Positions 1-9,103 of a stretch of DNA of 33,720 bases are shown here, one piece after another (the first letter of the stretch is position 1; every line of letters starts with the position of its first letter). The DNA comes from Schoenoplectus triqueter (lineage: Eukaryota > Streptophyta > Magnoliopsida > Poales > Cyperaceae), in NCBI GenBank assembly GCA_964058805.1, contig CAXKVV010001570.1:1-33720 (forward strand). The letters are read 5' to 3'. A model generated the notes under the pieces. That model ran no database searches. It was given only the letters and a program-made list of their open reading frames with translations, and was not told the DNA's origin. The position numbers and the translations under genes are program-made.

Positions 1-800
1 AATATGATTTCCTGACGAATGTGATAAATACTTATTTACTGCCACCGTGAATCATGTTACTTCCATAATCTCTAGATTTATCCTGCTATATTATGTTCAG
101 AGCAAATATATTTGATAACCGTAACTGTTAGATGATAATTTCAAAACAAAATATATTAATATTTTCTCTATTATTTATATAGTATACGAAACTGATGTAA
201 TTTTTAAATTTTCATTGATGTATATTCAAAATATTAAAGCTTCATTTTTTATGCTCTTAACTAATGACAAAAAAAATTGCAATTTATATGAATTTATTAC
301 ACATTGATTTAATTTATTAAAAAATATATACGTAATTTTTAATTTTAACAACTACTTTATGATTGTCAATAAATGTGCTTGTTAATTTCTTTTATTGTAA
401 AGTTATTTTCTTTTCCTATGGTTCATGAGATATTTGCCCTTTGTCAATCAACTGCTCCTTAATTCACATTAAAAACATCTTCATCCCACTTACGAATAAT
501 TTGTTAATTCTAATATGCACTGCAAATTCAACTATGTGATGCGCTTGCCAAATTAACATGTCTAGAATGTATTATATATGATTTTTTTTTTCATAGAGTC
601 ATGCAGAATCTCCATTCCAACTGCAAAAAAAAATGGATATTTTTATAGTTCTGAAACTTAAAATTTTTGTCACATCAGCAAAATTATAAATTGCAAGGAT
701 AGAAATATTTTATTTTTCAAAAAAGGATAGAAATATTTTGAAATTGATGTGAAGAATATTGCTAAATTATTATGTGATAAACTAGTTACATTGCCTAATA
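1..800. other. AT-rich intergenic DNA, no gene seen
   Basis: Very AT-rich with many short A and T runs and no open frame resembling a protein. A short duplication of the phrase around ggatagaaatatttt occurs near 698-740. No RNA gene, transposon terminus or promoter could be supported. Confidence 0.6.
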
Positions 801-849
801 TATGTTAAGTTTTTCGATAACAATAAGTTTGCATAATATATACCAGTGT

Positions 850-1290
850 TATAAAATACGGTACATACAGCCGCATATGCGTATGCGGATTGTGACCCGC
901 GACCAACTTAATATGCGGACCGCATATGTACAGCCACACAATCTTCACCACAAAATATCTGATAAATACCCAAGTATAGACCCGCATATGCATTTTACCG
1001 CATCATCTTCGCCACAAAAAATCCTTTAAAGTCGCTACCTTGAAGAAAATGTGTAAAATTGCTTGAGATGGGTATTGAACCCAAGACTTCACGCTGGGAG
1101 CTAGGGTACTGCACCATTTTTTTTTGGTGAAGAAATGTTGAAAGTTATATATAATATTAATATATACAAGGTTGAAAGTCACCTTTGAAATGAATAATCC
1201 GCATATATACCCCATATATATCCGCAGAATATGCATCCGCATGATGCATATACGGTATGCGGTCTCTCCGCATGTATATTCAAATTCACA
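850..1290. repeat. CATATGCGG-rich palindromic repeat patch
   Basis: This stretch is dense in overlapping inverted words such as ccgcatatgcgtatgcgg (about 871-888), atgcggaccgcatatg (about 913-928) and, at the far side, atgcatatacggtatgcgg (about 1244-1262). The two ends are roughly inverted with respect to each other around an AT-rich core and a tRNA-like block. The arrangement suggests a degraded small transposon (MITE or SINE relic), but no clean terminal inverted repeat or target-site duplication was found. The short open frames here are composed of these repeats and are unlikely to be genes. Confidence 0.4.
1056..1112 (-). repeat. tRNA-like (SINE-type) relic
   Basis: Read on the minus strand, the block runs from ggtgcagtaccctagctcc through to cttgggttcaatacccatc. 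The latter resembles a tRNA T-arm / pol III box B (consensus GGTTCRANYCC), with complementary flanks gggt/accc. No convincing box A or acceptor stem is visible, so this is not a functional tRNA. It is more likely the remnant of a tRNA-derived SINE or a tRNA-like insertion inside the palindromic patch. Confidence 0.35.
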
Positions 1291-1299
1291 TTTTAAATT

Positions 1300-2440
1300 T
1301 TTAATATATACATTGCATAATCTATACCCTTACTAAGAAAGAGTAGCAATTCTGAACTCATGCTTAAGAAAATATTTCTTCGTGCAAGCCCATAGCTACA
1401 TCAGTTGACATTTGCGGAAGCAGCAGGCCACCAAACTTGTGTGAACATGTTAGTGTAGACGAAGGACGACAACAAACAGAAGGATAGGCGATAACACTTC
1501 CTCTTCGCCTCAATATCTGTGAAGAAAAGTTTACCGAAATGAAATGAGACTGGTGAGTGGAATGGCGATAAGGAATGTCATTGTTGTCTTTTCCTGTCAT
1601 GAGCTACAAATTTGCCATAAGCATGAGAGATACAGTTGTATGTCAATGCACTATCACCATAAGTGAAAGAGTAAATTATTGGAATGGTGCAAATTGCTTT
1701 CATGTACTGGTGCGATTAGCTTGAGAGAGCCCTCCCGATGGTGAATGCGGTGCTGGTGGAGCTGCAAAATAGTTGTAATAGGATGATCTGTCAACTCGGA
1801 TGGCGGCGAGATGGAGAAGCATCGCCTGTAGTATTAATATGGTAATTGCTCCTCTGAGTAATTCCTCAAACAATTAAAAACTATTATGTTTGACTCTCTA
1901 ATTGGAAATGATAAGTTGAGTTTGGTGTTATCATGGTCTTCAATAGCAACGCACAAATTAAGTATACCAGATCGATAAGGCACTGGGTACTGAAAGAAAT
2001 CGTGGCACTGTTGCTTCCCTCCACTCGATGAATGGTTCCGGAAGAGATTAGAATCCAGCCAAGGTCAAAACAATGATGTTGTTGCAATCCGATCAATGTT
2101 GGAGGAGAGACGACGGAGATTGAAATTCAGAAATGAGGGAGGTTGTGAGATAAATGAACGAGATTAGAGAAAAATAGAAATAGTTTCTGCACAAATTATA
2201 AAGGGCAAAAATGAAAATACTAAATATTATATAGCAATACTAGATTTTTTAAACTAAAATTATATAGGAAGTATATATTTGTGGCAAAAAACTAAATAAA
2301 TTGATTTTAGAGTGATATTACACTAAGTTAGAAGTATTAAGTTAGAAGTATGGAGTGACATTTTGCTAATTTTGAAGCTTTAAATGGCACACAACCAATT
2401 TTCCCTTTCTTCTTTCAATCAATCTGTAACAAAACTAAGA
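1300..2440. other. Unassigned non-coding stretch
   Basis: Moderately complex sequence with short minus-strand open frames (1364-1600, 1884-2096) that match no family I recognise and lack splice context. On the minus strand around 2095-2170 there is pyrimidine-rich, leader-like sequence. From about 2300 to 2400 it contains degenerate 'gagtgacattt' phrases resembling those at 27170-27290, so part of it may be a dispersed repeat. No gene is called. Confidence 0.35.
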
Positions 2441-2471
2441 AGAAAATGAAAAGCAAATGGATTCAGCTTAC

Positions 2472-2524
2472 CAAATCCCGCTAACCACTACACTCCTAGA
2501 ACCATTCTCTCCTTCCAAGCTCAT
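2472..2524 (-). CDS. Possible first coding exon of an unknown gene
   Basis: On the minus strand an ATG at 2524 opens 17 codons (beginning MSLEGENGSR) and runs into a strong donor, gggatttg|gtaagc. Upstream are a CT-rich leader, including a (CTC)n run at about 2720-2745, and a promoter-like element at 2814-2827. No following exon could be recognised to the left, where the DNA looks repeat-derived. The gene could be interrupted, have a long intron, or be false. A plus-strand ATG at 2458 opens an overlapping frame that is equally unassigned. Confidence 0.25.
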
Positions 2525-2719
2525 TCGGTATCTCTCTTCGATTGTCGTCGCCCGTTCGTTAAAAGCGACGGCTCCCTTTCGCCACCAGTGACTTTCCTTC
2601 GAATGAGTTCAGAACTTAGGAATTAGGATTATATAGGGTTACTGCTTGGATTAAAGGTCACGAATTCACAACTACAGTTAAAGCCAGGGTTTAGTTTAGT
2701 ATACGACACGAGCGGGGTG

Positions 2720-2750
2720 GGGGAGGAGGAGGAGGAGGAGGCGAATAGGC
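2720..2750. repeat. (GGA)n microsatellite
   Basis: Purine-rich run with about seven GGA units after a gggtggggg stretch. On the minus strand it is a CTC-rich pyrimidine patch, common in plant 5' leaders, fitting the candidate minus-strand promoter next to it. Confidence 0.6.
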
Positions 2751-2813
2751 GACGAATCCGCCGCGAGAGAGAGCTCCTCTACTACTAGTGTTAACGGGCT
2801 GAAATCGAATCGG

Positions 2814-2827
2814 GTTATAAATGGGCC
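2814..2827 (-). promoter_or_regulatory. Possible core promoter (site II plus TATA-like)
   Basis: Minus-strand reading gives ggcccatttataaccc: a GGCCCA/TGGGCC site II element directly before a TATA-like tttataa. Site II motifs are common in promoters of plant housekeeping genes. It lies about 290 bp upstream of the minus-strand ATG at 2524. The element is near-symmetrical (tataaatgggcc on the plus strand), so it could also drive rightward transcription toward the possible exon at about 3301. This is inference only. Confidence 0.3.
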
Positions 2828-3300
2828 GGGCTATTGCTCCGACGCTAATCTGACCTTTTTAAGCTCGCTGTTACTTGTTAGATTGAACCTAAAAGTATAC
2901 ATTTATATTTCCTTTTATTATGACTTATGAGGCAGTTTGCTATGAATAATGAATCGGATGTTAATTTGAAAAAAAAAATCATTCGATTCATAGCAGAATC
3001 ACCCTTTCAATATATTCATTTTTATCTTATTAATAGGAACTGGGATTGTGTACTGTTCTCCGGGGAACAAGGAGAATATTACTTTACTTGAGGGTCAGAG
3101 GGTGGATAAATTAATTCCCATGTCTTTTCTTCTTTCGTTGTCTCATGGACTTAATGTCTCAACTCATACTACCAGCATATGGCAGGATCCATCCACTTGT
3201 GCATTGCATTACATAAAAGTAAATTAAGCTTGCCATGTAAAATTAAAAATCGCATGTACTTTTAAGGTTTAAAATTTTCCAAATTGTTTGTTTTAGGTGA

Positions 3301-3416
3301 TGAGAATCAGAATAGAAGAGGCGACGCCAATTGATTTCATTCAGCGCGATTTGGAGAGGGCCAAATTGACCAAAACGATCCTATCTTCTTCCTCCCCTTC
3401 CATTCTTGTTAGGTAC
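3301..3416 (+). CDS. Possible isolated exon, unknown product
   Basis: After an acceptor-like ttgttttag, an open frame of about 38 codons starts at the ATG at 3301 and contains the segment EEATPIDFIQRDLERAKL. It ends near a donor-like ttag|gtacta. Composition is more GC-rich than the surroundings and the peptide looks protein-like, but I do not recognise the family. No adjacent exon is evident before the copia insertion at 5079. The opposite strand also has a short ATG frame (MEGEEEDRIV...), so orientation is uncertain. Confidence 0.25.
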
Positions 3417-3419
3417 TAA

Positions 3420-5073
3420 CAAGCACCATTGGCCATTGCTGCGCGCTACGCTAGAACTTAGAAGCCCAAAATCTCCAATTAATTTGTACTTCTTGCTTGT
3501 TCTTTTGTGTGGAAGACGCTCATAGAAACCCCTAATTTCTAGATTTTAGTGGCAGGGTTTGTAAATTAAGTAAACTATGTGCATGATTCATTTTGATCAA
3601 GGGTTACACATGCCTTATGGTCATGCTGACTGAAGAAATATATATATGTTGTTGACTTCATCTAATCAAATTAAGATATCCTTGCTTGCAAGATACTTTG
3701 TCCTCCAGAGAAAACTAGCAAGGCCGAATATAATGTTTCCAATGTTAGGTCAAATTAATTTGCTAATTAGGATAAGATGTGCTTAGATAGCCATGGTGAT
3801 ATGCCCATAAGATCATATTGAACATTAATCAAAACTAGCTATAACATCTTAGCTATCAAAGCAACATATTTTCTTCTACGAGAAATAATTAGACAACTTT
3901 GCACATCAACTCAAAAAATAAGAAGAAACCAAATTTACTCAAAATGAGGGGAAACGAATCATTCTTCATCGATCAATATATTAAAATGGAAATTGAATAA
4001 GAGGCACTTACATAGCCCAGGTGATTGCCCATCAAACCACAATGAGAGAATAAAAAAGCTACTAATTAATTACTCATCTCAAGAAAGATCATAGGCAAAT
4101 CATCCTTGGCTATCAAAGTATCCACTAATTCTTTGCCTAATTACTCTCTATATATATAGCTATAGTTGTGTACCGAGCTAAATTTGTTTATAAATTTTAT
4201 TTGGGTTTGTGGGTTTTTATAGGTAGAAGCATGAGAGTGATGGTGCACGCCTTGTGCTTGACAAAATTATCTTGTCAAAGAGAAGCTAATTTAATTCCCT
4301 TTCAACTATTCTTAGACATCAAAGGAATATTATTTGACCATGAATAAAGAGAAGATGCTTAACTAATCTCGTAATCTATCTAAAAGGATTTACATGTGTC
4401 AATGCCATGTGATTTAGAGTACTGTTGATAATTGATAGGCTCTTCAACTTCTATCCACAGATGCACCAATTGAGTGAAGTAATTTGTTCTCTTCAAGTTG
4501 GTTTCTGACTTTTCATTTAGGGAATCAAATGAGGAATTCAACATGAACATATAAGAACACAAATACACAATTGTTAATCAAGTAAACTCCTTTGTGCAAG
4601 TAGCTAAAATTTTGCCGAAATTTTTGACCATATCTCAATATTGTTGGTGAATATTATGTTTCCCAATTAGATATATTCTATGGTATTATCATATATCTTC
4701 GGAAATTCCTTTCATATCTTATTGTAATACATGTGTTTGGTTTTTACTATTAAGCATTGTCCGTTGTAGAATTAAAGTCTAAGTGTTGCAAGGGCAGGAA
4801 AAGAATTTTGACTGGAAAATATAGCAAGGGTCAAGACTCAAGAGAAGGACAATGACAGGAAAATCAATACCTCAGCCTTTAAGCATCAAGAAGGAACTTT
4901 GAGACAGCTATTGGCCCAATTGCAAGTAATCAATCAATTCCTTTTGGCAAATCACAGATTGTCTATTAAAATGCCATAAGTGCTGATCGTTATGGTTTTT
5001 TATTTGATTATTCCATCAAGATCGCCATCATCCATGAGACGTTTCGAATCAACCTCGAGGAAAATATACTTAA
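3420..5073. other. Intergenic, no gene seen
   Basis: AT-rich sequence with no ORF resembling a known protein. Nothing recognisable as an RNA gene or transposon was found. It ends at the left target-site copy of the copia element (5074-5078). Confidence 0.5.
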
Positions 5074-5078
5074 TTTAT

Positions 5079-5222
5079 TGTTGAATATTATATTATTCTT
5101 GTAAAGGTAATTAGTTAAAAGTGTGATTAGAATAGTTGTAGGGACTAAACTGTATAAGTTAATGTATATGTACTCAGTTTAGCGATGAATGGAAGTTAAT
5201 CAAAAAATCTTTCAAGAAAACA
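5079..5222 (+). repeat. 5' LTR of copia element
   Basis: Begins TG, ends CA, and is followed immediately by the primer binding site. It matches the 3' LTR except for three changes by eye: two in the tgtatatgtactcag region and one near the 3' end. At about 143 bp it is short even for copia. Confidence 0.92.
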
Positions 5223-5234
5223 TGGTATCAGAGC
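5223..5234 (+). other. Copia primer binding site (initiator tRNA-Met)
   Basis: TGGTATCAGAGC lies directly after the LTR end. This is the standard plant copia site complementary to the 3' end of initiator methionine tRNA, which primes minus-strand DNA synthesis. Confidence 0.92.
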
Positions 5235-5269
5235 GGGAGTTCAAGTCCGCTGTTGCGGAGAGGAAGTCG

Positions 5270-5440
5270 CAAGTGTAACCTTTGTCGCGTGTGAGGTCTT
5301 TGTCGAGTACAACCACTGACGCGTGCCCTCGTCGCGTGTGTCGCGAGCTCTGTCCAGCGCGTGTCGCGCGTCACCTGGCGTCGCGTGTGTCGCGAGCTCT
5401 GTCCAACGCGTGTCGCGTGTCGCGTGTGTCGCGAAGACAA
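5270..5440. repeat. CpG-rich minisatellite in copia leader
   Basis: Units built on gtcgcgtgtgtcgcgagctc recur at about 5331 and 5380 (period about 49 bp), with partial units on either side. CpG density is far higher than anywhere else in the window. The open frames on both strands here (5228-5473) are arginine-rich by-products of the repeat. The tract occupies the place where the amino-terminal gag domain would be expected. Confidence 0.7.
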
Positions 5441-5496
5441 CGTGCCTCATTGTGTAAGTCGCGAATGAAATAGCAACTCGAGGGTGTCACAAGCGC

Positions 5497-5600
5497 GGTC
5501 AGGAGGTGCTTCCCTCTGTGATTCGCGAGTTCAGTTAGATCGTAGTGTGCGATCTTCTTCCAAAAAAAAAGGGTCAGGAGGTGCTTCCCTCTGTGATTCT
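5497..5600. repeat. 28-bp direct repeat, 75 bp apart
   Basis: The phrase ggtcaggaggtgcttccctc plus the next eight bases occurs at 5497-5524 and again at 5572-5599, separated by a segment ending in a poly-A run. It is a local duplication in the copia leader with no recognised function. Confidence 0.75.
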
Positions 5601-5727
5601 CTCTCTGTGCTTGTGGACTTTCCAGTGAACCATATTCGGACCGAAGCTAGGTGTTCGAACCGAAAACGAAAGTCTCAAAAAACTATCTCTGAGTTGTTGC
5701 TAATTCTGTGTTATTTAAAAGAAAAGA

Positions 5728-6006
5728 ATGACACGTACAATCTCATCTGATAAAATTTGTTATTACTGTTATAAAAAGGGTCACCTTCAAAATATTTGTT
5801 GGGACCTCCATGGATGGCCTAGTAATGGCCGAGATTGGACTAGTCATGATGGTGGTTGTCATAATAGAAGTCGGGATCATGGTAGAGATCGTGAAATGGA
5901 GTGCAGTGGATCAGGATGCCAGCAGGCGCGTGTGGCTGACACTGTTAGTTAGTCGGGTTCAGGTCTCGATGACAAGATGACCCAGTTGATGATTCAGCTT
6001 GCGGCT
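5728..6006 (+). pseudogene. Copia gag remnant (zinc knuckle)
   Basis: The frame encodes a CX2CX4HX4C zinc knuckle (CYYCYKKGHLQNIC) followed by the WxLHGWP phrase typical of copia gag proteins, then a basic, glycine-rich linker. A TAG at 5950 interrupts it, after which the same frame stays open to the gypsy insertion at 6006. An in-frame stop at 5716 and the repeat-rich leader mean the large amino-terminal capsid domain is missing. The knuckle normally binds element RNA during packaging. When the inserted element and one target-site copy are ignored, this frame continues in phase into the protease region at 13047. Confidence 0.82.
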
Positions 6007-7384
6007 TGATAAGCCTCATTTATATACTATATTCAATTAGGGTTTTATCTTAAAAACTATGCATTTTATGTTAATTGTTAAGAATTTATTTAGTTTTTAT
6101 GTCGAGTTCGAGATACTGCTGTATTTCTTGTTATTTTACAGGTCATTGAGTGTAAACAAAGATGTTAACATGAGAAATAATGCTTGGAACAAGATGGGGC
6201 AAATTTACATGAAGAAATCAAGTTAAAAGCATTCTCATACAAAATTTGCGGACCGCAATTATCAATTGCGGACAGCAAATGCTCTCTGGTTCGTTCTGGA
6301 AAAAATGCAAAAATGTCGGACCGCAATTTTAAAATGTCGGACCACAATTTTTTGGCTGGCAGCGCGAAATTGCAGTTTTAAAGAGGTTTTCTCATTGGAA
6401 TTAATAGATTTTGATACTCCTTCGTCCCAGACATCTCTCAACTGTTTGGAGAGGAGTTCTAAAGCAAGAAAGAAGAGGAAGAACACCATTGGAGAGAGAT
6501 TTGAAGGAGAACTCAAGAACCGGGCGAGAAATCGTAGATCTTCTTGGTTTATTCTTTTCTTTACTCTTTTCTCATGTTGTACTGTTGTTTAAATATGAAT
6601 CTTGATACAATCTTTGACATGATTTGTGGCTAGACACCCTTCTAGGGGTCTAAGTGTAAACTCGATAACTCGAATGGTTTAATTTACTCGTTTGTTGATC
6701 TTTTAGTTCTTGTTGTTTGTGATTGATTATTTTGTCTGAATTGAATGCCTAGTTTAATCAACTGCATGTTATCATAGAAGTGAAAGCGGAAACCGAAAGG
6801 TAGAACTGAATCTTCTGACCCAAAATAGTGATCTAGGTTGTAAGCCAAGTACTTAACCGTGAAACTTATTACCTAAGGGAAAACCGAGGAAACCCTAGAA
6901 ATTGTGTGAGGTACCGAAAGGCGAAGTACAAAATCTAGGTTATGCCAAAGTGACTCACTGATCTTAATGGGCTTAGACTTGTAAGGTGAAGTACTTAATC
7001 GTGAAACCCGAATTGTTTAGGTACGGTATCAAGCCACGAAAGTGTAAATTTGGTACTAAAATCTGAGATTGAATCCCCGACAAACACTAGAACATATTAA
7101 AAGATCAAATTGAGTGAATTGACCAAACGAGTGAGAGTGAAGCCGAAAACCCCTAGAATCCTCAATCTGATAAACTCTCCAGTCGTTGTTGTTAGATTTG
7201 TTTACTTTTAGTTTAAAACCAAAACTCACTTTTGATTGTCTAGATTAGTGAAACTTGTTAGAACCGGTAATTCATCCTTGTCCTTGTGGTTCGACACCCC
7301 AACTACTACTTGCCTAGGCCGTGCGCTTACGGCTGAAATTAAGTATAAATTAGGATATTTATTAGCTTAGCAAAATGCACATCA
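6007..7384 (+). repeat. 5' LTR of Athila-like element
   Basis: Starts TGATAAGCCTCATTTATATA and ends GCACATCA. It contains two to four copies of a gcggaccgcaatt motif (6246-6350) and several accgaaag/cctaggttgt-like phrases. Short open frames inside (6184-6605) are conserved between both LTRs only because the LTRs are copies. Relative to the 3' LTR it has about 20 extra bases at about 6318-6350, a second tgtcggaccNcaattt unit. Confidence 0.93.
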
Positions 7385-7391
7385 AGCTTTT

Positions 7392-7409
7392 TGGCGCCGT
7401 TGCCGGGGA
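7392..7409 (+). other. Gypsy primer binding site (tRNA-Asp type)
   Basis: TGGCGCCGTTGCCGGGGA lies 7 bp after the LTR end. This sequence is complementary to the 3' end of tRNA-Asp and is the characteristic primer site of the Athila lineage. Confidence 0.88.
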
Positions 7410-7639
7410 CAACGGTGTGAATATCGGTTCAACCTTTAGTAACTGAGACTAGATATTTCTTTTTAATTTTTATTTCTTTTATTTTCTTTTATTTTCTGTG
7501 ATCTACTTGTTTGATTGCTCTTTCAGGACTCGATCTGGCCGGGCAATCAGGTCTCTTGGTGTACAGACGTAGAACGAAGGAGATAACTTCACTTCTTGAA
7601 CAACCGTTTATTCATCTCGCCATCGAAGAAGCAATCCAA

Positions 7640-9103
7640 ATGGCGGAGAATGATGAGAACCGTCCTTTGAAGGACTTTGCTGCCCCGAAAGCAATTGGAA
7701 TTCAACTAGGCTACACGATGCCTAATGTAGCAGCAAATAACTTCGAGCTGAAACCCGCTCTTTTGAACATGCTCTCTCAACACATGTTCAACGGTTTAGC
7801 CCATGAAGACCCAAACCAACATTTGGCCATGTTTGAAGAACTCTGTAACACGGTTAAAATTAATGGTGTTGAACCCGAGGCCATTAAACTTAGAGCATTT
7901 CCTTTTTCTTTAGGAGATAAGGCTAGAAATTGGCTAAGCTCATTAGATACCGGTACAATAAGAACATGGGACCAAATGTCTGATGCTTTTCTTTCTAAGT
8001 ATTTTCCTCCATCTAAAACTTCTGTCATTCGTGCTCAAATTACAAATTTCAGGCAAAGAGGAGGAGAATCTCTCAGCGAGGCTTGGGATAGATACCAAGA
8101 ACTGTTGCGTCTTTGCCCACACCACGGGCTCGAGAAGTGGTTCATACTTCAGATTTTCTATGAAGGACTTGAGCAGTCCTCTAAACTAACCATTGATGCA
8201 GCAGCTGGAGGCAATTTGATGAATATGAGCGCCCGGGATGCCTACAAATTGATTGATGAGATGGCATTAGGGCAGCAACAATGGAGCTCGGTGAGAGGAC
8301 CCGTTCGAGGTGCACCGGGTGTGATTGAGATGGACGTCTCAACCAAATTGGCAGCACAATTGGAGGCGATGCAAAAGAGCATAGACCGCTTGACCAACCA
8401 AAATATTTCAGCGGTACATCAATCACATACTTGTGCTATTTGTGGTGGAGGCGATCATTTGGCCATAAACTACAATTGGGGAAGATCTACCGAGGGGGAT
8501 GCGGAGCAAGTGAATGTACTCAACAACAATTACCGGCCGCAAAACAACCCTTACTCCAATTCTTACAACCCAGGATGGAGAAATCACCCAAATTTCTCCT
8601 GGAGAAACAACCAAGACGATCAACCCCAAAACCAAAACCAGAACCGATCGAATCAGGGATACGGGCAGAGCCAATTTGACCAAGGCGCTCCGCAGAAATC
8701 TAATTTGGAACAAATGATGGAAAAAATGATACAAGAACAAGCGGAGTTCAGGCAGGACCAAAAGAGGGTCAACCAACAAGTGGCCGACCAAATTAGGGAT
8801 CTAAGCATGAAAGTTGACCTACTAGCGACTCATGGGAAACTTTTGGAGACGCAAGTGGCGCAACTGACACCGTCGTCTTCACGCCAGCATGGTCAGCTAC
8901 CGCCTAAACCGGATTGCAATCCCAATGCAACTGTTAAGGCCATCTCTCTGAGGAGTGGAACTGTATATGATGGACCCGAGGTCCCTCAAGATGCCAGAGT
9001 TCGTGTGCACCAGAAACAACCCGACTTCCGGCCAGAAAATCATGTGAGATGGAGCAAGAGGCTGACAAGGGAAACACCAATGCGCCAACGCCAAATCAGG
9101 TAA
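7640..9103 (+). CDS. gag: Athila-type Gag (487 residues)
   Basis: The capsid-forming structural protein of the gypsy element. The ATG at 7640 is chosen because the protein then starts MAENDENRPLKDFAAP, the usual start of Athila-lineage Gag; the frame is open further upstream without an ATG. The retrotransposon gag domain covers about residues 60-215, with the conserved stretches KLRAFPFSLGDKARNWL and WDQMSDAFLSKYFPPSK. A zinc knuckle follows at about 265-278 (CAICGGGDH) but the final cysteine is replaced by tyrosine (LAINYNW). The next 90 residues are Asn/Gln-rich, followed by a coiled-coil-like segment. The frame is otherwise intact. Protease lies in the +2 frame, overlapping the gag end at about 9049-9103. 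Confidence 0.87.
   Translation: MAENDENRPLKDFAAPKAIGIQLGYTMPNVAANNFELKPALLNMLSQHMFNGLAHEDPNQHLAMFEELCNTVKINGVEPEAIKLRAFPFSLGDKARNWLSSLDTGTIRTWDQMSDAFLSKYFPPSKTSVIRAQITNFRQRGGESLSEAWDRYQELLRLCPHHGLEKWFILQIFYEGLEQSSKLTIDAAAGGNLMNMSARDAYKLIDEMALGQQQWSSVRGPVRGAPGVIEMDVSTKLAAQLEAMQKSIDRLTNQNISAVHQSHTCAICGGGDHLAINYNWGRSTEGDAEQVNVLNNNYRPQNNPYSNSYNPGWRNHPNFSWRNNQDDQPQNQNQNRSNQGYGQSQFDQGAPQKSNLEQMMEKMIQEQAEFRQDQKRVNQQVADQIRDLSMKVDLLATHGKLLETQVAQLTPSSSRQHGQLPPKPDCNPNATVKAISLRSGTVYDGPEVPQDARVRVHQKQPDFRPENHVRWSKRLTRETPMRQRQIR

Noticed and set aside
1056..1112. Functional tRNA gene
   Set aside because: A box B-like loop is present but box A, anticodon arm and acceptor stem cannot be formed.
5228..5750. 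Overlapping open frames on both strands in the copia leader
   Set aside because: They are arginine/serine-rich by-products of the GTCGCG minisatellite and the 28-bp repeat, with no domain.
6165..6605. Small frames in the gypsy LTR, repeated at 11861-12262
   Set aside because: They recur only because the two LTRs are copies; they have no similarity to known proteins.
8423..8791. 122-codon minus-strand frame inside gag
   Set aside because: Shadow of the gag Asn/Gln-rich region on the opposite strand.
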